Shown here one piece after another: positions 24,714 through 36,112 of a stretch of 64,000 nt of DNA (positions are counted from its first letter, which is position 1; each line of letters begins with the position of its first letter). The notes beneath the pieces are model-generated. The model did not search any database. It worked only from the letters and a program-made list of their open reading frames with translations, and was not told the origin of the DNA. This stretch comes from Aquilaria yunnanensis (taxonomy: Eukaryota; Streptophyta; Magnoliopsida; Malvales; Thymelaeaceae). Location of the stretch: NCBI GenBank assembly GCA_039654915.1, contig CM077596.1, positions 71,859,751 to 71,923,750 on the forward strand, in the 5' to 3' direction. The position numbers and the translations under genes are program-made.

Positions 24714-26241
24714 TGATCGGTTGTCGAAACCGTCAAACATAATTCTGGTGTCACTAACAACTCAGAATAAATAAATTTGTAGTATAGCAATGGAAACCAG
24801 GTCGAATCCCAATGGAAATTCTTTATCTAAAAGCTTCCTAACAAAAAACTAAAATAAAAGATTGGGGGGGATTGTTTGCAATAAAAAAAGATATAAAATA
24901 AAAACAAAAACAAATGATCAAAGAACAAAACTTAAGAAACCTACCAAGTAAGAACCAACAAAACAATAAAAAATTCAAACATTGGCATCAGTCAACATCC
25001 ACCACCGGATTCCTACAACTGATCATCGATGTATAGATAGATCAATCAAGATTTTGAATATCCATCGTTGGAAGTATCTTCTTACCTCTCCTTAGTCGTA
25101 GTTAATCAGAAACAAGCGATCTAATTAACCCTAACTGCTAAACAACCTAAGACAAGCGCTTTGATTTAATTTAACAATTGCATTAAAAATTAGAGAGATC
25201 GATGAAACTAAATAACACAAACACAAGCGGCTGCATTTAATTTATTTGAATGTTCTCCCTAAGACTTAATGATTTCTGACGCAATAAATTATTAAACCTC
25301 AGTTGCTTCACAGATTAGATAAACCAAATAATTACAGATTTGATTTCTAACCTAGCAGTAGATTGAATTCAAATAACAACTAGTATGCCTCATAGCATAT
25401 AAATGAAACAATCATGAAATTAATCATAGAAAAACATCCAATACTCAAAATATTAATTGATGAATAAAAATAACTTTGATCTCACAGTGCTGAAGAATTC
25501 GGGGTTTCAGTCTCCTTCAACCAAGAATAAAAAAAAACACTAAAAAGAAAAGAAAAGAAACAAGAAAAGAAAGAGGGTTGATGAAGAGGGAGAGAGAGAG
25601 GGGGGGAGAGGTCGTGGCTGTGGCGCCTGCCACTTTAAATACCTTAAAAAAATTAGCCTAGTGTGCTAAACTCATAAAATCTCCCTGAACTTTCTATATT
25701 TTTACAAAAGTACCTCAAACAATGCTTCAGAACAATAGCAGCAACTTTAAGTTGAGATTCGACCTTGATGCAGTCACTATTTATCAAAATGAAAAGTACA
25801 AAAGTTGTATAACTCTTTCTTATCTTCAAAACGACACCTGAATCGCATAAAACCAACATCTACAGCCAAAGATATACCCAAAATACCACAACTGCTTCTG
25901 AACCAGAGGTGACTCGTAAATTGCGACTTTGAAGCTGAATTTGACCCTCTTAACGTACAAACTGGGTTTCATGGTCTGCATGTGATTTGTAGCTCTAGAT
26001 GTTAGCTTTCCAATGAATCAAGAATCACTTGATTCCGATCTCTATAGCTCATGATATGATTTTTCTACTGGAATATCGCCAATCTATCAAAATCCTAAAA
26101 GAACACAACCAAATTAAAACTTGTAAAATGGCAAATTAAATCCACTCTTAATCAACTGAGTCCAGATATGCTGTAAGCTATAAAACATATTAAAACATAC
26201 TAAATATGAGAGAAATAAATATAATAAATATAAGCTTATCA
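24714..26241 (-). mobile_element. Solo-LTR-like insertion in the old Copia RNase H
   Basis: 1528 bp beginning TGATCGG and ending TTATCA, with a perfect 5-bp duplication ATTAG on both sides (24709-24713 and 26242-26246). Removing it rejoins the RNase H frame of the host Copia. No open frame or internal direct repeat is visible, so a solo LTR fits best. Minus orientation and Gypsy origin are guesses from overall character. A small non-autonomous LTR element is the alternative. Confidence 0.75.
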
Positions 26242-26246
26242 ATTAG

Positions 26247-29200
26247 AAACACATATCCTGAAGTGCTTTTTCTATCCTCCATGTCTCCAGCATAGTCACT
26301 ATCTGTAAAAGCTATCAAACCACTATCTTATCCCTTTTTGTACTTGACTCCATAACTCATAGTTCCTTTTAGATACCTTAGGACCCTTTTTGCTGCTTGT
26401 AAATGGAGCTCAGTAGGTCTAGCCATATATCTGCTGACAAGGCTAATGGCAAACATCATATCAGGACGAGTTGCAGTGAGATACATGAGACTCCCAATAA
26501 TCTGCTTGTAGTAGGTTTCATCAACTCTTTCTCCAGTCATATCCTTGCTTGTTTTGAAACCAGGAACTATAGGACAGGCTACTGAGTTATTTTCTGTCAT
26601 CCCAAATCTTTTCAATACTTCTTGTGTATACCTTCTTTGACAAATGTAGATGCTATCAAGTCTTTGAAGCACCTCGATTCTAAGAAAGAATCTCATTCTT
26701 CCTAAATCAGTCATATCGAATTCCTTCATCATAGAATCCTTGAAATGATTCATCAATTTTGTATTATTTCCAGTAAAAATTAGATCATCAACATATATAC
26801 TCACAATTAGAACCTTCCCTTCGTTTCCTTTCTTAGTGAACAATGTCCGTTCACTGCTACATTTTTGGAATCCTTGTTCCAAGAAGTGTGTCTCAATCCT
26901 ACTAAACCAAGCTCTTGGAGCTTGCTTTAAACCATATAGAGCTTTGTGTAGTTTGTAGACCAAGTGTTCTTCTCCCCTTTTTTCATATCCTTTTGGCAGC
27001 TCAACAAAGACATCTTCACTTAAATTTCCATGGAGAAAAGTTGATTTTACATCCAGCTGGAAAATTTCCCAGTTTCTCTGTGCTGCCAAGGCAATGATCA
27101 TCCTGACAGTGTCCATTCTGGCCACCGATGCATATACTTCTGTGTAGTCTATTCCATGCTCTTGTGAGTAACCCTTAGCTATTAGTCGAGCTTTGCACTT
27201 GTCAATTTTTCCTTGCTCATTGTATTTTGTTTTATAAACCCACTTCACTCCTATTTTCTTAGCACCTGAAGGTAATTCAGTAAGTGTCCAAGTGTTGTTC
27301 TTTTTTATTGATTCAATTTCAGCATTCATAGCTTCCCTCTATTTGTGACTTTTCACAACTTCTTCAAAGAACATAGGATTTGTGGTTACCATGTTGACTT
27401 CATCTTCAGAAAGTCCTGTTCCACTTTCATAATCTTGCAACCATCCTGGAGGTTGTCTCGTTCTCCTGCCTATTTCCCTTACTTCTTTTTCTTCCTCAAC
27501 TTCTTCTAGTGCAACTTCTTCTGTATTACCATTATTATTGTTGTCTTCTGTTGATTCTTCATCTGTGTCTTATTTTAATCACTTTCTTCCTACTCAAGTT
27601 CTATCAAAACCTGTTCTCCATGGCTCTCCTCCCAATTCCATTGTTTTTCTTCTTCAAAGACCACATCTCTACTGTCAACAATTCTTTTTTAGGTTGGATT
27701 ATATAGTCTGTATCATTTTGATTCCTTACTAATACCCAGAAATACACAAGTGAAGCTTTTATCATCAAGTTTTGTTCTTTTTTTGTTTGGCACATGGACA
27801 TGGGCTAAGCTTCCAAAGATTCTGAGGTGCTCTACTGAAGGTTTAATTCCACTCCAGGCTTCCTGAGGAGTTATCCTCTTGACAGCTAAAGTAGGACATC
27901 TATTCAAGATGTAGATTGCCCAGTTTACTGCCTTTGGCTAAAAGGTTTTAGGAATTTTATTATCTGAAAGCATGCTTCTCACCATATTCATCACGGTCCT
28001 ATTCTTTCTCTCTGCCACACCATTCTGTTGTGGAGTAAAAGCTGTAGTAAGTTGCCTTTTTACACCAGCTTCTTCACAAAATCTCCTAAATTCTTCTGAA
28101 TTAAACTCACCTCCTTTGTCAGTTCGCAAGCATTTTATGTACACTCCAATCTCATTCTCCATATGCTTATTAAAGGTTTTAAAAGTTTAGAGAACATCTG
28201 ATTTTTCTGCTAAGAAATAAACCCATGCTTTTCTACTAAAATCATCAATGAAACACAAAAAGTACCTTTTCTTGCTGTTAGATACAGGGTTTATAGGACC
28301 ATATATATCTGCATAGATAAGTTCCAGTTTTTATGTTGCTCTCCATGAGGTTTCTTTTGGAATAGGATTTCTGTGCTGTTTTCCAATTAGACAGCTGGTG
28401 CATGAAGCTTCTGATGTTGAAAACTGAGGTAGTCCACGTACCATGTTTTTAGTTTGTAACATTTTTAAGCCTTTGAAACTTAGATGTCCATACCTCCGAT
28501 GCCAAAGATTTGTTAGATCTTGAGATCCAATCTTAAAGCAAGCCTCTTCATATGTTTGTGATTTGCTTGTTAAAGCAAACATCCTGTTGGTTGTCATGTT
28601 GGACTTGATGATTAACCCATTGTCTGTATGGTAAATTTTGCACTTTCCTTCATTGATCACAATAGTCACAGCCTTTTGTTGCAACTAACCGATGCTTAAC
28701 AGGTTATTCTTCAAATCTGGTACGTAATAAACCTCTAATATGGTATGGCTGACTCCATTCAATGATAACCTTATGCTTCCTTTTCCAGTTACATTCATCT
28801 TCATGTTATTCCCTAGCTTCACTGCATGCTAAAAACTTTCATCCAAATTCCTGAACAAAGATCTTTTTCCACTCATGTGATTTGAGTACCTTGAATCCAA
28901 GAACCACACATCCTCCATTCCATCTTTAGGTAGGTCAGTTTGTGTCATTAAAAGCATTCCTTTTTTTTTCTTCAAATTCTGTATAGTTTCCTTCTTTGTC
29001 CCACGTGGGATACTCATATTGAAAGTGTCCCAGGTTATGACACTTAAAGCACTCTACAGTGGCTTTGTTAAAGCCTTAACGACCTCTTTCTCTTCCTCTG
29101 TATGTACCTCTACCTCAACCTCTTCCAATGAATCTGTTTCCAGTGATCACATTAAGGGCTTGTTCTTCACTTCTCAGCTTTTGAAATTTCTACTCGTGCA

Positions 29201-29483
29201 CAATTAATGTCCTTCACTCATCTCAAGCTGAAATTTCTATTCTTCACTCATCTATTGACAAACTGTCAATGTCCTTAGATTTTCAATGGAGCAGACTATA
29301 TAATTAAACTTATCAGTTAATGATCTAAGGATCTTCTCCACAATTGTCACATCTTTCAGCTGCTCACCATATGTCCTCATCTTGTTGGCTATAGACATTA
29401 CCTTTGCAAAGTAATCAGAGATAGTCTCTCCTTGTTTCATCTCAAGAGTCTTGAATTCCTTTCTTTGTGCTTGAAGGATGGAT
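26247..29483 (-). pseudogene. RT, integrase, protease and gag remnants of the old Copia element
   Basis: The longest open piece, 27329-26328 on the minus strand, is a reverse transcriptase (KCKARLIAKGYSQEHGIDY, YGLKQAPRAWF, YVDDLIFTG, TRPDMMFAISLVSRYM). Integrase pieces follow to the right: SNHM and PLWHRRYGHLSFKGLK-like (28331-28684), then DKGGEFNSEEFRRF and [11 protein letters not shown] (27938-28162). The zinc knuckle near 29050 reads CFKCHNLGHFQYEY, with Tyr replacing the last Cys. Gag continues to 29483. Frames are broken by many stops and shifts, so the element cannot move by itself. Confidence 0.88.
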
Positions 29484-29488
29484 CATTT

Positions 29489-30169
29489 TGTTGTGAAATA
29501 TTCCAAAAGGCAAATCCCACATGGCTTGGACAATGAGAGTTCTAAGACTTTATAAGTTAACATACCCAAGTGGGCTAGATAAGAAAGAAAATGGTAATGG
29601 GCTCGCGCGCACAAGATGGGCCAAAACAGTGGAAAGAGTCCGATTTCCCCCCCCCCTGCACGCAAAGTATCACGAGGCCCGGTCCAAGTCAGTTTTTATA
29701 TTTTCTGAATTTACTTTTTTATCCTTACCCGGAAAATTTGTTTTTCACGTGTTTGGATATCAAAACGGACAAAATTATAAAACCAGGATAAATTCTGTAA
29801 CTCCCAAACTTATTGCACATTATTACCCCAGCGTTTTAATTCTGACACATTATTACCCAACGTTTAAAATCAGACCACTACTACCTATAAATACCCATTT
29901 TCACTCCTCTCCTAGAAATAACGCTTTCGAGCTCTCTCTTCTCTCCCCCTCCTGCTCTGACCCTTGCTGGCTCTTGAGTTTCTGCTGATTCCTAGAGTAT
30001 CCCGGGTGTGAGTGCACACTTCCCGGAAGACCCGTTGTATCCTGGGGGATTTTCGTAGACCTATTCTCCTGCACACTTTGGAGAGTCGCGAAATATAATC
30101 CTTGAGGACAGTGAATACACGCCTCGGGTTAAGGTGGTTCGTGATTGTTACAAATTGCTGTTTACAACA
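29489..30169 (+). repeat. 5' LTR of the young Copia element
   Basis: 681 bp, TGTTGTG...CAACA. It holds a TATA box TATAAATA at 29886-29893, so transcription should start near 29915 and U3/R/U5 divide about there. A C10 run lies near 29645. The segment 30093-30106 (atataatccttgag) is the reverse complement of the bases just past the LTR. Confidence 0.96.
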
Positions 30170-30171
30170 TT

Positions 30172-30185
30172 CTCAAGGATTATAT
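30172..30185 (+). promoter_or_regulatory. Putative self-priming primer-binding site
   Basis: Only 17 nt separate the 5' LTR from the gag ATG. They contain no TGG start and no similarity to the tRNA-iMet site TGGTATCAGAGC. Instead, 14 nt (ctcaaggattatat) are an exact reverse complement of 30093-30106 in the LTR. Paired, the 3' end of the LTR segment faces the LTR end with a 2-nt gap, which is the geometry needed to prime minus-strand DNA. That this is the real primer is inference; Tf1 of fission yeast is the known precedent for self-priming. Confidence 0.6.
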
Positions 30186-30186
30186 C

Positions 30187-33100
30187 ATGAATCCGAACCA
30201 CAACAATGGTGCTCCAATCATCGATCCCTTGGATATTGTCCGGGAAGAGCCTGCTGATATTGAGGCTGCAGCTGCCAACTGTGAGCAAGCGCTTGCAACT
30301 GCAATTGCACAAATCGATCGAGAAAAGGATCCCGACCTTGCTGCTGCTTGCGAAAGGGCGCTCGCTGATGCTCGTTTCTACATGAAAGCTGCATCCAATG
30401 CCAGGATACCGGTTCCTCCAACCCCTCCATCGACATTAGCAAAGCCATTTCCTGACATTTCAAAAATAGAAGTGTTTAGTGGAGAAAACTACAAAAGGTG
30501 GCAGGAACGCATTTACATGCTTTTAGATGTGCATGGAGTTGCTTTCGCACTTAATGAGTCCAAACCGAATGACCCCAAGCTACTGGAATCTTGGACTTAT
30601 GCTGATAAGGTATGCCGTCACACAATAATTTCAACTTTATCTAATGAGTTGTTCGATGTCTACATTAAGTACAAGGAAGCAAAGGAAATATGGGAGTCCA
30701 TGCTACTCAAATACACAGCGGAGGATGCGGGCAAGCAAAAGTTCGTGATTGGGAAATTCTATCGGTGGGAGATGGAAGATGAGAAGGATGTAAAAACACA
30801 AATCAATGAATACCACAAGCTTCTGGAGGACTTGAAGGGAGAAAAAATCACACTGCAAGAAGAGTTCGTAGCTGGTTTGTTGATTGAAAAACTGCCACCA
30901 TCATGGAGAGAATACAAGCAACAACTAAAGCACAAGCATAAGCAGCTGTCTTTGGCCGATCTAATCACTCATATCATCATCGAGGACACCAATAGGAAAG
31001 AACAACGCATAGCCAAAGGGAAGCAATTGACCTCCAGTGCAAATCTCATCAACTCCAAGAGGTACAATTCAAAACCATACAATCCAAAACCAAAACCCAA
31101 CAATAACTTCAAGCCAAGACCAATGCCAGCAAATAATGAGGACAAAGAAGTGCCGCCATGCTTCGTCTGTGGAAAAAAGGGGCACTTTGCTCGACAGTGT
31201 CGAAAAAGAAAGCACTTTGATAAACCTCCTAAGCCAAGGGCAAATCTGGCTCATGGGGATGATGATGATGATGACATCATTGCTGCAGTAGTTTCACAAG
31301 CATACCTTGCTACTAATTCAAAAGAGTGGGTGATAGATTCTGGTGCCACCAGGCATATTTGTGGCAACAGAAATGGATTTTCCTCCTATACTCCACTAGG
31401 AGAAGGCGTTGAAACAGTGTATCTTGGTGATTCCCGAGGTACACCAGTTCTAGGCAAGGGCAAGGTACTTCTGAAATTGACCTTTGGAAAGACACTGGCT
31501 CTAAATGATGTATTGCATGTACCCACCATAAGAGCCAACTTGGTTTCCGTGTCTTTGCTGATGAAGGCTGGCATCAAAGTCACATTTGATTGTGACAAGA
31601 TAGTCATGACTAGAAACAATAATTATGTGGGTAAGGGTTATTGTAACCAGGGTCTCTTTGTATTAAGTGTTTCCAATATTATCAATAACAATAATGCATC
31701 GTCTTCTGCTTATTTGGTTGAGTCTCTTGATTTATGGCATGCTAGATTAGGACATGTGAGTATATCTTATTTGAAAAAGATGCAATCATTAGGTTTAATC
31801 ACACCCCCTAGTAACACAAGTTTTGATAAATGTGAAATATGTGTTGAAACTAAATCAACAAAGAAAACTTGTACTTCAATTGAAAGAGAATCAGAATTAT
31901 TAAGCTTAATTCACACTGATCTTGGTGATTTGAAACATACTATGACTAGAGGAGGAAAAAGATATTATGTGACTTTCATAGATGATTTCTCTAGATTCAC
32001 CAAAGTTTATTTGTTAAGAAACAAAGATGAGGCTTTTGATATGTTTTTGTTGTATAAGTCTGAAGTGGAAAATCAATTGAACAAAAAGATTAAAAGAGTT
32101 AGATCAGATAGAGGAGGTGAGTTTCTATCGTTTAATGATTTCTGTGAAAAAGAAGGGATAATTCATGAATTAACTCCACCATACTCTCCTGAATCAAATG
32201 GTGTAGCTGAAAGGAAAAATAGAACTTTGAAAGAAATGATGAATGCCATGCTTGTTAGTTCTTCTGCTCCTGATAATCTTTGGGGAGAAGCTATCTTATC
32301 TGCTTGTCATTTGCAAAATCGAATTCCTTACAAAAAGGCTGGTATAACTCCATATGAAATATGGAAGGGTTATTCCCCAAACTTAAAGTACTTAAAAGTT
32401 TGGGGATGTCTTGCAAAGGTTATGCTTCCTGAACCAAAAAAGCGTAAAATTGGATCAAAGACATCCGATTGCATGTTTATTGGATATGCAGATCATAGTG
32501 CTGCATATAGATTTTTAGTGTTGAGAAGTGATGTGTTGGACTGCAACACCATAATCGAAACAAAAAATGCTGAGTTTTTTGAGCATATCTTTCCTTTGAA
32601 GAAGGAAAAGATTTCTCGTGCCCCCACTGATGAAAATATCTCTGAACATCAAGTGGAAGACTTGAGAAGGAGTAAAAGGAAAAGGAAAGAGAGTTCCTTT
32701 GGACATGACTTTTACACCTACCTTGTAGATGATCCCATAACTTTTAAACAGGCGATTTATTCAAAAGAATCTGTTTTCTGGAAAGAAGCCATTCAAAATG
32801 AAATAGATTCTATTTTACAAAATCAAACATGGGATTTGGTAGATTTACCACCTGGTGCTAAACCCATTGGTTGTAAATGGATTTTCAAAAGAAAACTTAA
32901 GCCTGATGGCTCGGTTGACAAATATAAAGCAAGATTGGTAGCAAAAGGATTCACTCAAAAAGAAAATGTTGATTATTTTGACACTTTTGCACCAGTTTCT
33001 AGGATTTCTTCAATAAGAGTTTTATTTGCCTTGGCTTCTGTACATAAACTTATTATACATCAAATGGATGTCAAAACTGCTTTCTTAAATGGGGATCTAC

Positions 33101-34269
33101 AAGAGGAAATATATATGGTCCAGCCAGAAGGCTATGTTGTTTCTGGACAAGAAACAAAGGTGTGCAAATTGCGAAAATCCTTATATGGATTAAAACAAGC
33201 ACCTAAACAATGGCATGAGAAATTTGACCAAGTCTTGTTAGGTAATAAATTTTCAACTATTGGAGTTGATAAATGTGTTTACACAAAACTTGAAGGTGGT
33301 GAATGTGTAATAATTAGCCTCTATGTGGATGATATGCTCATTTTTGGAACTACTCTTGAAATAGTTGAACATACCAAAAGCTTCCTATCTTCACAGTTTG
33401 ACATGAAAGATCTAGGGGAAGCTAGTGTAATTTTGGGTGTTAAGATCATAAGGAAAGAAAGTTGCTTAATGTTGTCACAGGAACACTATGTTGAAAAACT
33501 TCTAATGAAGTTTAACTATCTTGAGGTGACATCTGTGAGCACTCCTTATGATGCAAACACACAATTAAAGAAAAATAAAGGTGAAAGTGTTGCTCAACAA
33601 GAGTATGCACAAATTATTGGAAGTCTGATGCACCTAATGAACTTCACTCGACCTGACATAGCTTATGCTGTGTGTAGATTGAGTAGATATACTCAAAATC
33701 CGAATGAAGAACATTGGAATGCTTTGGTAAGAATTATGAAATATCTAAAAGGTACCATGAAATGTGGTATCATGTATAGTGGTTTTCCCGCTGTACTAGA
33801 AGGGTACAGTGATGCTAATTGGATTTCTGACTCTGATGAAACCAAATCTACTAGTGGGTACATTTTTACTCTTGGTGGTGGAGCTGTGTCTTGGAAATCT
33901 TCAAAGCAAACTATCATTGCCAGATCCACTATGGAGTCAGAATTTATAGCCTTAGAAATGGCTGGAAGTGAAGCTGAGTGGTTGAAAAACTTCTTAGCAG
34001 ATATACCGTTGGGTATAAAGCCAATGCCTTCTGTGTCTATGCATTGTGATTGCCAAGCGGCAATAGCAATTGCAAAAAATAAATCTTACAATGGCAAAAA
34101 TAGACACATTCGATTAAGACATGATGTTGTAAAGCAGCTGCTTAATGATGGTGTTATATCGATCGATTATGTAAAGTCAGAAGTGAATTTGGCCGATCCT
34201 CTGACTAAACCTCTGGGAAGGAAAATGATATATGAAACATCGAGAGGAATGGGACTATTGCCAACCTGA
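30187..34269 (+). CDS. Copia gag-pol polyprotein (intact, 1360 aa)
   Basis: A single frame encodes the whole retrotransposon polyprotein. The ATG at 30187 is chosen because the frame extends upstream only into the LTR without another ATG. Order: a gag-like region (residues about 80-300; [18 protein letters not shown]), a CCHC zinc knuckle (C325, C328, H333, C338), aspartic protease (DSGA at 384-387) and the GAG-pre-integrase LWHARLGH. Integrase follows with D578, D641 (SDRGGEF) and E675 (GVAERKNR), then reverse transcriptase ([25 protein letters not shown] at 1046-1049), and RNase H ([23 protein letters not shown]), ending with ADPLTKPLG. The spacing between the last two integrase acids is 33 residues, slightly shorter than the usual 35. 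No stop or frameshift occurs. The lineage within Copia is not assigned. Confidence 0.96.
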   Translation: MNPNHNNGAPIIDPLDIVREEPADIEAAAANCEQALATAIAQIDREKDPDLAAACERALADARFYMKAASNARIPVPPTPPSTLAKPFPDISKIEVFSGENYKRWQERIYMLLDVHGVAFALNESKPNDPKLLESWTYADKVCRHTIISTLSNELFDVYIKYKEAKEIWESMLLKYTAEDAGKQKFVIGKFYRWEMEDEKDVKTQINEYHKLLEDLKGEKITLQEEFVAGLLIEKLPPSWREYKQQLKHKHKQLSLADLITHIIIEDTNRKEQRIAKGKQLTSSANLINSKRYNSKPYNPKPKPNNNFKPRPMPANNEDKEVPPCFVCGKKGHFARQCRKRKHFDKPPKPRANLAHGDDDDDDIIAAVVSQAYLATNSKEWVIDSGATRHICGNRNGFSSYTPLGEGVETVYLGDSRGTPVLGKGKVLLKLTFGKTLALNDVLHVPTIRANLVSVSLLMKAGIKVTFDCDKIVMTRNNNYVGKGYCNQGLFVLSVSNIINNNNASSSAYLVESLDLWHARLGHVSISYLKKMQSLGLITPPSNTSFDKCEICVETKSTKKTCTSIERESELLSLIHTDLGDLKHTMTRGGKRYYVTFIDDFSRFTKVYLLRNKDEAFDMFLLYKSEVENQLNKKIKRVRSDRGGEFLSFNDFCEKEGIIHELTPPYSPESNGVAERKNRTLKEMMNAMLVSSSAPDNLWGEAILSACHLQNRIPYKKAGITPYEIWKGYSPNLKYLKVWGCLAKVMLPEPKKRKIGSKTSDCMFIGYADHSAAYRFLVLRSDVLDCNTIIETKNAEFFEHIFPLKKEKISRAPTDENISEHQVEDLRRSKRKRKESSFGHDFYTYLVDDPITFKQAIYSKESVFWKEAIQNEIDSILQNQTWDLVDLPPGAKPIGCKWIFKRKLKPDGSVDKYKARLVAKGFTQKENVDYFDTFAPVSRISSIRVLFALASVHKLIIHQMDVKTAFLNGDLQEEIYMVQPEGYVVSGQETKVCKLRKSLYGLKQAPKQWHEKFDQVLLGNKFSTIGVDKCVYTKLEGGECVIISLYVDDMLIFGTTLEIVEHTKSFLSSQFDMKDLGEASVILGVKIIRKESCLMLSQEHYVEKLLMKFNYLEVTSVSTPYDANTQLKKNKGESVAQQEYAQIIGSLMHLMNFTRPDIAYAVCRLSRYTQNPNEEHWNALVRIMKYLKGTMKCGIMYSGFPAVLEGYSDANWISDSDETKSTSGYIFTLGGGAVSWKSSKQTIIARSTMESEFIALEMAGSEAEWLKNFLADIPLGIKPMPSVSMHCDCQAAIAIAKNKSYNGKNRHIRLRHDVVKQLLNDGVISIDYVKSEVNLADPLTKPLGRKMIYETSRGMGLLPT

Positions 34270-34846
34270 GTCAATAGTGATGGTAACCCAACCTATGTGA
34301 TTGGAGATCCCATGAATTAGGTTCATATGGGTAATAACAAGTCACTGTTAGACCTGGAAGCATTATCAAAACTTTTCCTTAAAAGGTCCCTCATATGGTG
34401 TAGATAATGCAAAAACTGCATTTACTAGAGGATGAGCAAAAAGCTCTTAATGATTTACATAAGCCATGATAGGTAGTGTATTTATGCAGTATACACTTGA
34501 TGGAATCACCTATATGAGTGTAGGAGTGAAGCCGCTCCTATGAGATTTGTGGCAGAATCTCTAAAGCACTCATGAAAACCAGGACATGCGCATGGCCGAT
34601 AAGCGCAACACCGCGATGAACAGCAGAAATTGTGGGGGTGTAATGTGATCAATGAATCACTTAAATTACAAAAGGGTATTTGGTTCATAGAAACTAAATG
34701 CTTCACCAAGTACTCTGTAAGTTAAGTTTCATTGGCTCTAGGACTGGTTCATAGTCTAATAGACACCAGCCACGATGCATTGTACTCTTGAGCTTAAAGC
34801 CAGCAAAGAAACCTTGAAGTAATGCCTTTTGAAATATGTGGGGGAT
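34270..34846 (+). other. Non-coding 3' internal region and polypurine tract
   Basis: About 570 nt follow the gag-pol stop without an open frame of note. They end in gtggggga (34838-34845) one base before the 3' LTR, the expected plus-strand primer tract. Confidence 0.75.
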
Positions 34847-35529
34847 TGTTGTGAAATATTCCAAAAGGCAAATCCCACATGGCTTGGACAATGAGAGTTC
34901 TAAGACTTTATAAGTTAACATACCCAAGTGGGCTAGATAAGAAAGAAAATGGTAATGGGCTCGCGCGCACAAGATGGGCCAAAACAGTGGAAAGAGTCCG
35001 ATTTCCCCCCCCCCCCTGCGCGCAAAGTATCACGAGGCCCGGTCCAAGTCAGTTTTTATATTTTCTGAATTTACTTTTTTATCCTTACCCGGAAAATTTG
35101 TTTTTCACGTGTTTGGATATCAAAACGGACAAAATTATAAAACCAGGATAAATTCTGTAACTCCCAAACTTATTGCACATTATTACCCCAGCGTTTTAAT
35201 TCTGACACATTATTACCCAACGTTTAAAATCAGACCACTACTACCTATAAATACCCATTTTCACTCCTCTCCTAGAAATAACGCTTTCGAGCTCTCTCTT
35301 CTCTCCCCCTCCTGCTCTGACCCTTGCTGGCTCTTGAGTTTCTGCTGATTCCTAGAGTATCCCGGGTGTGAGTGCACACTTCCCGGAAGACCCGTTGTAT
35401 CCTGGGGGATTTTCGTAGACCTATTCTCCTGCACACTTTGGAGAGTCGCGAAATATAATCCTTGAGGACAGTGAATACACGCCTCGGGTTAAGGTGGTTC
35501 GTGATTGTTACAAATTGCTGTTTACAACA
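34847..35529 (+). repeat. 3' LTR of the young Copia element
   Basis: 683 bp, identical to the 5' LTR by eye except C12 for C10 and 'tgcgcgc' for 'tgcacgc'. It carries the same TATA box (35246-35253), so it could drive read-through transcription to the right, antisense to nothing intact. Confidence 0.96.
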
Positions 35530-35534
35530 CATTT

Positions 35535-35850
35535 CACCCGTGCATTCCCTTCAAACTTCCTCATCGTTGAATCCCAGATTTGTTTGGATGTATTCTTTTC
35601 CAGAACAGTTTCAAGTGTAGTTCTATCTATTGCTTGAAACATATAATTCTTTACCTTTAAATCCTTGACCTTCAATTCATCGAGCCTCTTTTGCTGTGCT
35701 TCTGTGAGAACTTCACCTTCTGCTGGTTCCACATATCCATTCTCCACCAAGTTCCAGTATTCTTTGGATCTGAGGAAATTCTCCATTAGCATGCTCCAGT
35801 GATTGTAGTGGCCATCAAAATCGTAGTATGGCTAGTCGAACAAAACTTCC
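35535..35850 (-). pseudogene. Gag N-terminus of the old Copia element
   Basis: The minus strand reads MLMENFLRSKEYWNLVENGY and KNYMFQAIDRTTLETVLEKN, typical Copia gag. An extra T near 35820 shifts the frame upstream of this. Joined across the young element, the frame meets a TGA (Arg in relatives) at the insertion point. Confidence 0.85.
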
Positions 35851-36112
35851 ATTGTTCTCACTTCTCATCGCTCTTTCTTGATTGAAATGTCACTCAAAAG
35901 CCTGCTACTTTGTTGTTAAATCTAGTGATTTGATCAAAAGAACTTGGCCTTAAATAGCCTAACACTTAAGAATCCTAAAAGCAATAAAACAAGTATGCGA
36001 ATCCTGATAAAAGGAACATACCTACACCTATTCTACTTGGTTTGTTGCATGTATTAAACAGACTTATACTGGAACATAAAAACTAGAGTCCTAAATGAAG
36101 TATTGCTCTTCA

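Larger units (their letters stand above)
29489..35529 (+). mobile_element. Full-length, very young Copia LTR retrotransposon
   Basis: 6041 bp bounded by TG...CA LTRs of 681 and 683 bp and flanked by a perfect 5-bp duplication CATTT (29484-29488 and 35530-35534). It sits inside the gag of the old minus-strand Copia, whose frame resumes on either side. By eye the two LTRs differ only by one A/G substitution and a C10 versus C12 run. The interior is one open gag-pol frame, then about 570 bp of non-coding sequence and a purine tract before the 3' LTR. All parts needed for transposition appear present except a conventional tRNA primer site. Confidence 0.97.
24017..36112 (-). mobile_element. Old, decayed Copia retrotransposon split by two nested insertions
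   Basis: Matching terminal direct repeats lie at the left (certain 24094-24274, possibly from 24017) and right (35929-36112, possibly from 35911). They share 'tgatcaaaagaacttggcc', 'caagtatgcgaatcctgat' and 'cctacacctattctacttgg'. Inside, on the minus strand, lie gag (right), protease/integrase, RT and RNase H (left). A purine-rich tract (AAGGGAGGGAA on the minus strand, 24275-24286) abuts the left repeat as a polypurine tract should. Where a primer site is expected there is a degenerate 'aagtagcaggc' resembling the tRNA-iMet site. No matching target duplication is seen (GGATT follows the right repeat), so one end is probably rearranged. Insertions at 24714 and 29489 interrupt it. Confidence 0.85.

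Noticed and set aside
29521..29988. 155-aa open frame on the plus strand, repeated at 34974-35348
   Set aside because: Both lie within the two LTRs, upstream of or across the TATA box; the repeat simply reflects LTR identity.
30145..30186. Extension of the gag-pol frame 14 codons upstream
   Set aside because: It starts at TTG inside the LTR; the first ATG is at 30187, and the stretch contains the primer-binding region.
35272..35532. 86-aa minus-strand frame
   Set aside because: Antisense of the 3' LTR; no protein similarity.
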